DNA of 64,000 nt from Rhynchonema sp. JSB1_4. Lineage: Eukaryota; Nematoda; Chromadorea; Monhysterida; Xyalidae. Both the position numbers and the translations under genes were made by a program. The stretch's first letter is position 1. Each line of letters opens with the position of its first letter. Under the pieces are notes generated by a model. It worked only from the letters and a program-made list of their open reading frames with translations. It did not search any database and was not told the origin of the DNA. Below are positions 23,331-36,502 of this stretch, piece after piece. The DNA is taken from NCBI GenBank assembly GCA_030248065.1, contig JASAMV010006194.1, positions 1 through 64,000 on the forward strand, given 5' to 3'.

Positions 23331-24089
23331 TCGGCTCGAATTGACCATTTCGTAATTTTTAACACAAGCGTGTGTCCAATTGTTTTTTGACGGGTGGTCT
23401 TCTTGATTGAAAATAAAAATATTTTTTTGCCACTTACCCAAGACAATGTTCCTTTTTTATCAACAGCAGAGAGATTATAGATATGTACCCGCATTTCTGT
23501 ACACAATAACTAATGATGATAAAAGTGGAAGAGAAACTACCACATAAATTTATAACAGATTCGCGTATCACTTGAATAAACTCAACAACATATAATACAG
23601 CTTTCGAAAGGAAGTCATCAGACAGGATAAAACTCTGGGTTAATAATTGATATTTTACGGCAAGTGGCCTTTCAATTCCAATTTTTACTGCCCCATGAAA
23701 CTACTGTGTCATACAGATGCCAGATGTGATTCGACGTCTTCGGTGGTCAACGTGTCCATTTGGGTGTATTTCAGGTTGAGTCGATTTGAACTGCCGTCAA
23801 CCGAGTCAAGCTCGTCGCCTGAACCACAAAGGCAAACTCGTAGTCCTTTGTTGTGGCAAACTTTGTTAATTCTCAACCGTGCAACCCAGCCTGTTCTGAA
23901 TAATCTCATAAAAGTGACCACAATGAAAACCAACCGGACGTACTGGCGAATGGTCCCTGATGTGCGTATTTGAACGACTCAGATGGTACACAGATCTTTG
24001 CCGGATTGTAATTGACTGATCGTGACTGGTAATGTTTCACGCAACAGTCGCATCGCTCGCTGCACGACACGTAACAAGATGTGCCTGAA

Positions 24090-27000
24090 TCACAAAGGAC
24101 GTCTGACCGTGGATGTTTCAGCAGAACCTCGAGAAACCAACAGCAACACCAGAGACTTTACAAAAAAGCGCGCTAGTGAACAATAAAAGAAAAGACTCCA
24201 ACCCAGCTGACCATAGACAAGGTTCCAGTCCAAAGCCGAATAGATGTCCTGCCCCTTTGTGATCACGCTGACAATCAATGTGACTAGAATGGTCGAAACC
24301 AAGCTGATACAAGGAACCAGCAGCAGCGATATCCGTTGATAGAATGGCTTGTTCTGTGGATTTGGGCCCTGTTTCAGGGCCTGTGCTTGAAAGAATCTCA
24401 AGGCCATTTCCCTGACGTCTGTGATATTCGACAGTGTGAAGTTGTTGAGTGATGTTTCACTGGCGTTATAAATATTGTCCTCATAATCATCGTAGTAACT
24501 GGTTGTTTCCAGTATCTCAGTTGTGGCATCGGAATAAGTAGACTTGGTGGACGTGACCAATTGCGGTGTGCTGCTGATTGTTTGAGCCTGCAGGGTGGTG
24601 TTGATCTGAAAACGGGAAACGGAACTACAATGTTCTAGTTTTGATCTGTTTTCGACGACGGGTCATCAGTGTACCTGTAGTACTAGTGGATGATCTGCTT
24701 GCACTGGCAGCTCGCTAAGCTCACAGTATAGTCCATCCACCAGCTCATGGCACTTTGTTTTGCTGCTGGCCGACTTGTTCCCTTCCCCCACGTTCTAATG
24801 AAAGAGAAATTGAGTTTCCGAAAAAATTATTCTTGCTCCTAAATTGCTGTTTTTATGAAATCGACATGTTTTATAGATTTTAATTTAATTTAATTTTAAA
24901 TTTGATCGAATTCAATCGTTTTCGACACATTTTATTCTTTTTTTTAGCTTTTTTGCAAAATCGCTCACACTCAATTTCTCTTTCATTAGAACGTGGAGGA
25001 AGGGACCAAACCAGCCAGCAGCAACACAAAGTGCCATGAGCTGGTGGACGGACTATACACCACATGATACTCCGTCAAGAATACACCATCAATGTGCATG
25101 ACCGATAACAAAGATGAAGGCATCAATGTGCTTGCATACAATTAGGTGTGAACGGACTGAACCATAGTGATGTAAAAATGCATGTTTATCTTAAAATCAA
25201 TCAAGACAAACTCACAAAAGAGCTGGCTATAGTAGTCGTGTCCGACCAGACTGTAGCACACTGTCTGATCGGTTGATGTTTCACGTTGGGTATAAATTGA
25301 TAGTCAAATTCAGCCAGCCACACCGACACGGCCAGCCATAGTCCAAGGCCTAAGCCTGTAATCAGACCAACAAAGGCGCCCTTTGCGTTGGCACATGGCA
25401 TCAGCATGCCACAAAGGTACACGGCGGTCACTGGGCTGATAATGACACAAAGTATCAGCAGTATCTTGTCGTAAGCAGCTAGAAATCCGCGCGCACCGTG
25501 ATAGGAGATCAACGCTGATAGCAGAATGCTGGTGAACGCACAGCCGAGGTACAGGAATCGAACGGCTGTCAGTTGAACGGTGTCAGAACGATTGATGAAT
25601 CTGAAAAGAAACGTCTATGCATGAACTTGTTCAATGTATTGGGCCACGGTCTAGGCCTATGCCAGGGACCCGCATTATAACTTCCACAGTTCATTTCGCG
25701 AAAACAGGACCTCAGGTGGGTTACAATCGAAGTCTAAAAATGAAACCTACCTTGCATGTGTCTGTGGCCGAATCAGTATAAAAAAGTTAGGCCGGAACAT
25801 GTACAGTATGTTTCAAGCACGGACACTCTGTCTGCATGCAGTAGCGGTGAGATGCTCCCTGTCATCCGATGGGCATGATAACAGGAGCAGTTCACAATGT
25901 TTTTAGACTCTTCATGCAAATGCTAGCGCCTGATACTCAGGTTGACGCAAACACGTGTATGAACAACGACCAACCTTGTTCGCACGAAGTCCTCCCATAT
26001 CACTGTGGCCTGACACATGATGCCTGCAGGAGCAAGGCCAGTCACGGCGCAGACCACCAGCACCGTGCACAGAGCACCAAGCGGCACATATGACGTTATG
26101 GCTTGGAACGAGGTGTGGAATAGATAGTCCATGAACCACGGCCATAGATGCAGCCCGTTCGAAGCTTGCAGTTCATTGACCATACAGTCTGATGTTTCAT
26201 TGGCAGCATATAGCGCCAGGCCAATTGTAAAGCAGGCGATTAGAATGAGCAGTGAGAGCAGTGTGGGAATCAGGAATGACTTTTGAGCTTGCCTGATTGT
26301 GAAAGGCTGGTATTGTTGGTAGACGGTCTGAAACAAGGAGTTAGTTTATTTTGTTGGTTGCTGGATGACATGTGTGCCCTCAGGTGATCAAAACTGATAG
26401 GCATGAAAGCAAAGCGAAATAAGTACAGCTCACGCGTTGCATCATATGCATATGCCGTTTTTGGGATAAATTCAGCTCTAAAGATACAAAATGACCCAAT
26501 CTCTCAACAAACCTGATTAAACACCATTGCATTCAGTAACCCAACCACAGCGCACACAGAGACAGCCAGCAGGGTCGGTGTTTGTGTCAGGATCTGCTCG
26601 AAATCCGTGCGCGTCTCAACTCGTTCCCAAACATAGAAAGCCAGGTTTGATCCATTATTATTTGTCGAATTGTCAAATATTTCGGTCCAAAGTCGTGGTT
26701 GCTGCGTCGCAATCGTGGTGATGACAGCAATCAGACACGATATAAACAACAGGCACGCAATGTTCATGCATTCATTGATGCTCTGTTGACCACCGACGAA
26801 ACTGGTCAGACCGAATAGCACCCCGATGATCAGTGTCAACATCCACGTTTCAAGATCGAAGCCCCACTGTGTTCTGGGCAGTACCGGAAGCATCAGTTCA
26901 GCACCTATGCCGAGCAGCAGAGCATTGAATATGAGTGAAGCACACAGCACGATGAAGGCGGATAGACGCTTTAGCCAGACGTTCTGGTAGCGATCCTGAA

Positions 27001-27793
27001 TCATGAAAAACAGGGCTGACATTTGATTTTGAGCATTACTTGAATTTTAAACACAAAAATGTGAAATTGCCAGTTTCTCACCTCCAGATACTGATAAATA
27101 CTGTTGGCGCGATTGTAGCCCAGAATCGGCCACGCAACTACAATTGCGAACAATGACACCAGCACAAATACGGGTGGAAGCACCAACACCCACGTGAACC
27201 TCGGCGCCTGGTCGTCTGACGAGCCGGTATTCTGAAAACAGATGAAATTTGAACCCTACATAGATTTCTTCTGCAGGCTGTTGTGCTTCCAGTTCGGGGG
27301 ACCCTGTCAAAGCGGCAGAATACAACTACCACCGCCGACAAACTTCGTGTGTTTCCACAAGCAGTGATGTTTCACGCACGAAATCAGCTCGCAAATGTTC
27401 TTATTGGGTCATGTAGCCGTTCGCACTGATGATGACCTGATGCACCACCGCTTGTGAAAACATGTACCTATAGGTATAGTTCGAAACAGACGACCAAAAT
27501 ACACGATGAACAACTTATAGGCCGTACAACATTATCCTGAAACATCATCAAACCTGAACAAAAATCGGTATCAGCACAGCGACGGGGCAGATGAACACCA
27601 ATGTTTTCGCCAGAATGCCAGTCAAACACGTTGATTTTGACTGACCCAGGATGTATTTCTGTGCCGTTTTCAATCTTTTGGCGCAGCATAGTCTGGTTAG
27701 GGTCCATACCGGTGGAATCAGAAGGACCAGTAGGGAAAACCAATTATAAATCAACGGTAGCCGATTTTGGATCTGATCGTCCATTTTTTGCAT
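24090..27793 (-). CDS. SLC5-like sodium:solute symporter
   Basis: A multi-exon membrane transporter. Likely exons are 27548-27793 (TM1 region, YNWFSLLVLLIPPVW), 27082-27231 (VFVLVSLFAIVVAWPILGYN, ending YQYLE), 26513-26995 (DRYQNVWLKRLSAFIVL and several helices), 25975-26327 (FTIRQAQKSFLIPTLLSLL; SYVPLGALCTVLVVCAVTG), 25216-25600 (LCVIISPVTAVYLCGML; NAKGAFVGLITGLGLGLW), about 24675-24733, and 24090-24605 (Thr/Asn-rich loop, then LLVPCISLVSTILVTLIV). YxYLE-x-RY and NAKGA-x-x-GLITG are SLC5 signatures. The substrate cannot be told. An exon between 27240 and 27545 is probably missing from this model. The last loop is long with several N-x-S/T sites. A mariner-like MITE abuts the penultimate exon. 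A GT-to-AG 20-mer at 25265-25284 makes the local frame doubtful. Confidence 0.8.
24729..25055. mobile_element. Mariner-like MITE in the symporter gene
   Basis: Ends are TAGTCCATCCACCAGCTCATG and its near complement CATGAGCTGGTGGACGGACTA (first 18-20 bases compared), flanked by TA (24727-24728 and 25056-25057). The interior is AT-rich with a second inverted pair around AATTGAGTTTCCG / CACTCAATTTCTCT. The same element occurs at 37974-38887. Confidence 0.88.
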
Positions 27794-27849
27794 AAAATTC
27801 GAGGTGCTTTTCGGAGCGCGTTAGGTTATCACTCCATCTATAATGCGAG

Positions 27850-30800
27850 TTATAGAATCTGCAAAAAAAGAGAAATTTATATGCCTTGAACACAGTGCGT
27901 CATGATTGTGAAAGCACAAAGCCTTATAGACCGACCATATGAGCGGGCCCTTTTAACGACAGACAGATTGAAAAAAATTCGGCACCCACATTAATCAGAA
28001 AACCGGTTCCGTTATCGCTCAAAGCAGTTCCTTGCAGTACTTGGATAAAATTTCATCATAGAACAGGAACAGGAACAACCAATTTCTGAACATTCAGTTC
28101 AATAAAAAAGAGCAATCGAAAATGAATCTGTCGGATGCGTGGGATAAAAACCGCGGAAAAAGGTTGTTATTTGCGACATATGGCTCGGTGTCGGGATATG
28201 TCCATGAAAATGTTTGCGGGTGCTGAATATATAAAACATTTCAGTCACTGGAGTGGACCTGGTATCCACACGTTGAGCACGATGCAGTCAGAACAATAGA
28301 TGAAAAAGACCATTGTGGATGAGTGTTATCAAAAAAACTTCACGACGCGCAAGCAATGAAATAAGCGCAAATTGGCGGCTGTAGCGCGTCGAAAATGGCC
28401 ACAAAACGCTCACTGTCACTAAACAAGCGCACTGTTTGGACAAAAACAGCCACTTTGCATTGTGCGTAGAAGGGTCGGAAAAGAGCGATTAGCGCATCAA
28501 CAAGCGTGAACATGTGAAAAACATGGGAATATGCCGGTGAAAAATCCAGCCAGCTGCTCCAAACTGAAATGCTGTTCAGTTTATGTAGGCCAGTTTTTGG
28601 ATCAATAAAAGAGCAAAAACCGACGTTTGCGAACCAGTTCATTACTATCATTGATGCAAAACTGATAAGAACAGAGATAGAAAAACAGGACCGAACATGT
28701 TAAGATTTTTTGGGCGGCTTTTTCAATAGAAACGGCCAAAAAATTCTGGAACGCAGAAAGTTCCTTTTCACCTGCGCAAAGCATTCGCACAAACGAAACT
28801 ATAATGTCACCTAAGTTTGCACATACGGAGCTGCGTAGTATGTAGCTTCGACGTGTAAACACGAAACGCTTCTCGAAACGTTTATTTGACCTGATGAGAC
28901 AATAAAGAGGTATTCAATGCGGTTCCAGCACGATTTCGAGAGCCGAAACGCAGTCAAAACGAACTTGATTGCGCAGGCAGAGAACAACCTGTTTGCATCT
29001 CAGCAACCGACGCAAAACGTCTAAAAACGCAATGATGATTCATTCGTCTAACCTTTCCGGCGTTGAAAAGTGATACTGCGGGCAGGTTAGCGAGCAGAAC
29101 AGCTTAGGAAAAAAGGAGAAATACACCTTCAACAAAAATATGGGATTGCGTAAAGGATGGGTTCTGAAATCCGCTGGTTTTAATGTAGTCTAACTGATCA
29201 GATCTTGGTCCTGACACAAAGTTCATTTTCTCAGTCAGATACATAAAGTGATATTGCAGACATTTCTTTTTTAATATCGGTGTTTTATGCACGTTCAGCA
29301 CTTGCAGGAGTATCATGCATGTGCGTTAGTGGTTGTATTCAAAATTATTTTCACCCAAACATACAAAAAAGTGCTCACACGTTGTCATGCCTCCAGTTAA
29401 CCTTGCACAGCAAAAAGGCACACACACATAGTCACTGTAAAACAGCCGGATGAAAACACATGTAAAATATATAGTGGAAAGCAGAAAAGCCCCATTGTTG
29501 GGGTTGTTTTGGACTCCTGCACTTTTCCAATTGAATTTTTTTGAATACCATTTATTGTGGTGTTTAGGTACGATATCGCACTTGCGTGAACATGGAGAGA
29601 GCAGGTAACAATCATGCACATAAATGACGGAAAATGTACATAATAATACCCCTATTTAACGTTATAGTGCTCTGATTATTCATTGCAAAAGAATGTGTGT
29701 GAAAATAAGAATTATTGTGGGCTGGAGCAATTCACATTCACGTGATAGAGCATGCTCAGACGCAAGTACTAACAGACATCAGGAAAGACATACTGTAGGC
29801 TGTCGAAAATTTATACGACAAATGGAACACTTTCTGACTCGAAGGCAACCTGAACTTTACACGGAACAGAACTTTACGGACCATAAAAATGACACTGTTA
29901 TGTTCCAAAAAAGGAAAGTGCACAACCTAACAACACAGAAGGGGAACACAGCGACTATTTGCAACAACAACTGGGTAACTCAACCGAAAGAACGTATGCT
30001 AAAAATAGATAAGAAGCCCGTTAGAAAACGCTTTAGCGGCGTTCAGTGGCGTAATAAACTGCTATTCAAGTCAGAGCGAGTTGAGGCCGAAAAAATTGCG
30101 AAAAACGGCGGGGTTTCTTCATGTCCGCACTTTTACTTGGAGAGCAGCAGTTGGTAACTGACCAAGAAAAAGAGCGTCAATGAAAGATAGTCAAAGTTGT
30201 GGAGTTAAGCGAACCAAAATGTGTGTCTTTTACGACAGGACTTTTTGTGGAGCTTAACTCAAAGTTTGTCGGTTTGAGGCAAGGCACCTCAAGAGTGACG
30301 GATGGGCCGGACATTTTTGTCTTTGTGGCAAATTGCTGCCGCCAAACAGCCTCGTGCGTGCATAGAAGGCAAAATGCGTTTCAGGGGTTGCGGTCGCAGA
30401 AATTTCGAGACTAACGCAAACCTTAAAACGCCGGGTTGCATAGAGATCAGCCCGGTGGAAGGAACGGAAAAGCGCAATACAATAGGCTTGCCTGGCGCGA
30501 CTGATGTGTCAACTTGACAAATAAGTTTTGTGACGAAAAGGCAAGTCTTGTCACACGGCAGTGTTCATGAGGGCTAAAACATGAGGAGTAAGGTCTAAGT
30601 TCACTTTTCTTTCAGCGGTCACCACCGCATGGCCGGCCATCTCGTGCATTCGCACTGAGGATGTCTTAGCACGTTTCCGTTTGTAAAAACAGAACAAGAA
30701 CGGCCAGACAACCTTGCTGTTTGATGGCCATTGCTGGAACATGCTCGCTACTCCTGTCTTTAAAAAAAATGTGAACTCCAGCCTGGTAAAACCTTCCATG

Positions 30801-33800
30801 AAGTCATCTTTTACTTCTGTGTGCGCTGTTTGAATAGCGCAAACAAAAAACGTGAACTTTTTTGCTTGATGTGAATCTCTTTAGTTACGTTACGTCACAC
30901 GCAAACAATAACAAAACCTGGGACATCCAAAGACCTGACAGAAAAACGCAAATTGCTGCCTCCTCGCCGTAAATATTTCAGGGGCGTTTGTTTATTCGCA
31001 ATGGTCTAAGAAAGTGACCACTGTGCAAACCACCAGCACAAGGAAGCTATATATTGTACATATACCTTATACTTACAACACCAACATGACAAGCAAACTC
31101 TCTCAGAAATGGAAATCCGCGCAAAAACCAAACGGACGTAACAAAATATGGTATTCCTCGGCGCAAGAGCAAGCGGGCGGCAAAAGGAGAGGCGATTTAC
31201 GGTGGCAACGGAATATAAAATACGACAGGTAATGCTGTTGTACAGATGATGCAGCACCTAGAAAGGTGCGAAAACTGATGAGAAGAAAACAAGCGAACCT
31301 CTGAAACTGAAACTGGAACTTTTTGAATCAAACTGTCGTTTTCGGAACTTGAATGCAGACGGACGAGCTGTGTGAATTATTCACTCGCAAAAGAGCGCGA
31401 GTTTGACAGGATACAATAAAAGTTACTCGAGTGTTGCTGCTAGTGTGTGTGACAGAGGTGTGGTTCTTCAATTGAAGGTGATAAAATATTCAGAAGATAA
31501 AATGCCTCTGAAAATAGTTTGGGCGGACGGAAATGAGTGCAACTTCGGGATGTGTTATCTATCGGTTTGGTTGGTTTGGTTGCAAGCGAACGCAAAAATG
31601 TAAATGCCATAACGTACACCGAAATCCAATTTTAAAATTTTTGAACGTAGATTTTTATTGCCGAGAGTGAAATGAAACGTGCTTGAACTATGTACATATT
31701 TCACCAAATAAACGGCGTCTTGTATGCGTACATACATGTATCTGGTTTTAATCTAGCGCCTGGGAGCAATAATTTAGAGGTGAAAGTTGGAGAGGCACTT
31801 GCACTTTGGTGGAGACGAAAGACCGTCACTATGCTTTCTTAACAGTGAAGGACTTGAAAAATTATGGATTATAACAAGATGGTGCACACAAATCGCGGGA
31901 AAGCAGCTCATCTATATGTACCATGTGTAGGTGTGGATGTGGACCGAATAAAGTTGTTCGATGTAGACTCTGACCTTTTGCCAAACCACCAAAATTACAT
32001 TGATATAGGTAATGTAAAGGTCATTCCCGAAGAAAGTCGCGTGTCATAAACTACATTATTCTTCTTACTTTGTCACCTCGGAGTGATGAAAGAGTTTGCC
32101 TGATGGTGTTTCTTAAGAAAGTCTTTTAACATTTCTAATCTGCACGGAACATAAAAACCTAGTACGTACATAGTAACACAGTAGTTTGATTCTGTGCGGC
32201 TCGCACGAGGCACCAAGAGATACATACATACATAGACACAAAATGTTGTCAACGTTTTTATGATTCCAGTTCCCTTACACCATTAACAATAAGAGCCAGG
32301 TGCGCGACGTAAAAAAGGATCAACATGAAGATTACTGACCGCAAAGAGCAGCCAAGTGCGTGATAATGCGCGGCGCAAACTCATGAATAAAAAATATTAT
32401 GAATTGAGTTTCGGGTACACACTATTGGTTTGAATATCGGAGCCCTAAAATGTGCACCGGGGGTACTCAATTATATGTCACTTTGAATAGATAAGGGATG
32501 TTATCCGTAATCACTCGCTGGTGACCGGATGTGTTAAAATCTTTCAAATGTTTACTACTTTTAGATGTTTTTCAACAAAGAAAACATTCTACCAATTCCG
32601 GCAGGGTCTTGGTCGTCAAAATGGATCAATTGCACGAACCTAAAGGTAAAAAGGTAAAGGCCTTCCGCAGAAATTAGGCTCCGCGAGGGACCTACCAACA
32701 ACCCGTTGCCGGTGACTCTAATGGGTAGGTGCCTGTTACCCGCAGCAATTGCTGCTTCCCATTTACCGACCCTTCTCATGGATGGAAGGCTGGGTTGACC
32801 CACGACACCACTTTGATGTTGCTCCGTCCGCTGGGGGTTGATCCCAGAACTAACCAGGCGAAACACTGCTTAGCCTGCCAGATCGGACGGGGTACACACG
32901 AGCAAACGTGGTTATGGGTGTCACACATATGTTTTACATAATTTTAATGTTGATGTTCAACGTATAGCTCACATTAAAAAGTTTCACTTAATAAAAAAGT
33001 GGTTTCCAGTTGAATGTTTTGAATTTAGTCTCAATTCTGCACGATGCCGTTTGACTGCACATCTTTGCAATCAAACGGCATCGCCATTGAATCTTGACCC
33101 AAACTAAAGTTCCCAGTCAATAACTAGGTACATATTGCCGAAAACGAACTACTGTAAACAAACAAACGACCTCAAAAAACCATAACTGTTCGTTTTAAGG
33201 AAACTGTTTTCCCACGCCCACACGAACGAGAAATAATTTAGCGATGCAATTTTTCGAACACATTCCAAAGATGTAATAAACCTCGCAATTGAGAAAACAG
33301 TAAAACATTGCAAAATAATCATAAAAATAACATATTACATGGACCCCGTTCTGGTTCAAGTTCTGATCTACCAGGATTCATCAGGAACCGGAACGAGTTA
33401 ATGTTTCAAATGGCGCAGAACTTCAACATCGAGTCACTTCATGTGCCTGCATGTGCGTGTCTGAGCAGCAGGTGTTTTTTATAGCCCAAAGAGAGAGAAT
33501 ATCAAAATTGAAAAATTCCAATGCGCACCGTTTCACTGCATCAAAACGAAACGGTGGCCCATAAATTTGCGAGTTTTGAAGTGGAAGATGAGTTTATTAC
33601 GGTTGGACCTGGACCTAGTGCTCGATAGTTGATTAGGAATAAACAATGGATGAGAAAATTCTGTCATGAAACTCAGCTGTTTCCCTTTTGTCCAACAATT
33701 CCTTACTTGGGTGGCGGGTAAAAATTCTGACTGTACAGAGATTAGAAAGACACTAAAAACAAGAGTTTTCGCTCAGAAGTTTAGCACCTGGAACTTTGAA

Positions 33801-36490
33801 ATATGCAGCGAATGATGGGCCGCGCCAACAGAAACAGAAAATGAAAACAACTCGAGATTGTGAAGCAAAGAATGGGTCGGGTATGTACTTCTTCTCAACA
33901 CCGTTCCATTAAAAAAACACGCGGTCGGCAATAAAACAGTCACAGGATCGATGCTTTTATGTGGATGAAACTATACTTTTCTTGCCCAATGAGATAAATG
34001 TCACGAGAAAGGCACGAGGTGTGATGTAACAAACCACAACAGCTTTCTTGCACAAACATCGTGACAAATCAACAGCTCTTCATTCGAAAAGCTTGGGGTG
34101 TGATAAAAAGTCAAGTTAAGCGCACGAACCACTCTGAACTTCACGCATTTCACAACGCGCGTTTTTTATACATATTTGCTAACCTCGCCAACCCAAGACC
34201 CAAGGCGGGTACTTTTCGCGAGTAACGTAATACATCCCTGGGCAAAAAAGTGTAAAGACTCTTGCAAATAAAATTTTAGCATCGCGAAGTCACGCCCGAT
34301 TTGTGTGTACCTAGTTGCTCGCGATGTTTCACATATAAGTTTGTTACAGTACCAGGTCTACAACGCGGAACCGGAACATAAATGGGTCCTCTTCGGGTAT
34401 ACACGAAGGTTGACATTTGAGAAATATACGAGAAAGACTCCTTCAGGTCAGTCAGTAGTGATCGACATCTTTCTCCCAGTGAATCAGCTGAAGTTTGCAT
34501 AGTAGTAAAATGAATAACTACAGTTTTCACAAAATGTTCAGAGTGTGCGTGAAGAGTGAACTGACAGTTTGGACAATAAATCATAACCTTGTTTTGCTCA
34601 GCAAAGCGCCAAGCCAAGTGCTGCGGTAAACCCAAGCTCTCACAAATATATCAGCGCTGACACTTCATTACAACTTGCATTGATGTCAAAGCTGATATAA
34701 AATTTTCAATTTCTAATGGTGTGGTTGCCGCAATGTAGCCGAAATATTTCAAGCAAATTTAATTCCCATTTATGCCACGCTGCACACACGAGCATGAACA
34801 ATTTGCAGTAATGGTCAGTCTACTGTATGTATGTACGTTTGCCCAGGCGGATGGAGGAGACACACTGACAAGCTGTACACGAATGGTCCCATCTCTGACA
34901 AAATCCTCGTTCTGGGGAGGCGATGTGTAATTTTAATGGCTTTGTAACCACAGGCTTGTGTAGGGTGCGCATGCGTGATATGATATTGCGGCGTGTTTCG
35001 CTTTAAGCACTAGAGTAACACGGAAGACGGCTCTACGCTGTGTTCGGAACCGGAATGTTCCCAATACGTAGCCAAAACGAATGGATGGTGTAATGTGAAA
35101 TTAGAAACCCGCTCCTCTGTCCGTAATTCTGCACGCACTTACCACGTACATGACACATCAGCTTATTTCCGGAACGTAGCATATTTCCATTGATGGTGCA
35201 CATACAGACACGTACAGTATATGTAGCTTCAGGGATGCGTTTTCGCAATATAAATTTAGTTTTGGGTACCACCATTTCTAAGACATGAGGAAAACCCAAC
35301 AACATCGGATCATAACGTTATGGACAAGCCAAGAATGAATTAACCAAAACCAATCGAATCTACGCGTCTGACAGGCGTTTTATGTAAATCCTCGTGCAGG
35401 CTATATCCTTTCTTGTTTGTCAAATGACAAAATGCCAGTTACCAAAAAAACAGGTCCTGTTTCTTTGTGTCGTGTGAAAGCATCGTCATCAGTCCACTGC
35501 GTTAGTCATATTTTATGAACGGAAATAAGTGTATGGAATATTATTGTGGCAAGACAATTAGGCATTAATTGGCAATTCACGTCAGAGACAGTTACGCTGT
35601 ATGGATAACAATTTTTGTGATCAACGGACATCGACAGTTAACAAAACTTTCAATCCGTTTAAAACAGAAAATAAAAAGCGGTTTATGATGAATGATAACC
35701 AAGGCTCACTTAATTAGTCCAGAGATGCGAACAACTTCGTAAAACACAAGCGAAAGAAAAAATACTAAAACATGACCCTAAAACGGACCAAAGTGAGACA
35801 CCAAGCAAATTTTTGAATTGTGAAACAGCGGTGAAAATTCTGCCGAAGAACAAAATATTTTTTGAAAGTGGTAAGTAGAACAACATTTCGTCAGCTTACG
35901 AGTCGCTTATTCTGAATTTTCAATAATTAAAACTGATAGAAGACTATGTATAAGGTTACAAGATATATTTTATTGTTTAGAACTTATGTATTTAGGACCG
36001 TTTGCTGAATCAGATTGGCTGGTGTTGAGAATGTTCTGCACTGTTGTCTGTGATAGCTACTACATACTGTATAGCGGTGCGATGCGAAATTGGCAACGGT
36101 GTGCTGAACATTCTCATCACGTTCTAACAATGGAGCTTGTTCAGAATCTATGTTCACCATTTGGTTCCTCGGGAATGGCTGTGGTCATATGCCGCTTGTG
36201 CAGTTCGGCATTCTCGTATGCTTGCGTGGGGAAACCACTGGCGCCGAGTGACACTGCAATGCAATGAAACGTCATGTATTTGTAAGTAGGCCTTTTTGCT
36301 GGCTTATGAGTAGGTAGGTAAGTATATACAGGTCGCCTGATGAGCTTCCGTATCTGTCTTTGTTCTTCCGGTTATCCGCGCTGCCTCTTGTTTGTTATCA
36401 TGCCCATTGGCAGGAGGTGATAAATTTTCGCCTTGCAAAACAAAACAAAACAAAAAAGATGACATGTTCTAAAGTGACTACAATTCTACT
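27850..36490. other. Gene-poor 8.6-kb interval
   Basis: I recognise no protein family or splice-consistent gene here. The longest frame is 154 codons (29693-30157, plus), basic and without a recognisable domain. A TATATAAA followed by TCAGTC near 28222-28245 could be a core promoter, but no gene follows convincingly. The 5S-derived element at 32640-32928 is the only repeat identified. The dispersed decamer TGATGTTTCA is absent from the interval. Non-coding transcripts cannot be excluded. Confidence 0.5.
32640..32928 (-). mobile_element. 5S-rRNA-derived SINE-like element
   Basis: On the minus strand the head reads CCATAACCACGTTTGC, then CGTCCGATCTGGCAGG, CTAAGCAGTGTTTCGCC and TGGTTAGTTCTGGGATC. 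This follows 5S rRNA from its CCATACCACG through the internal control region (AAGCTAAGCA, CCTGGTTAGTACTTGGAT). About 170 unrelated bases follow, ending in a CCTTTACCTTTTTACCTTT tail. A 5S head, unique body and short-repeat tail is the plan of SINE3-type retroposons transcribed by RNA polymerase III. Target duplications could not be identified. Confidence 0.7.
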
Positions 36491-36502
36491 GTAACAGATG
36501 TT

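Noticed and set aside
24118..24312. Alternative symporter C-terminus in another frame, ending at TGAAACATCC
   Set aside because: The other frame keeps a continuous helix (LLVPCISLVSTILVTLIV) with the preceding loop, so it fits the family better.
29693..30157. 154-codon plus-strand protein
   Set aside because: Basic, low similarity to anything recognisable, no start context or splice support.
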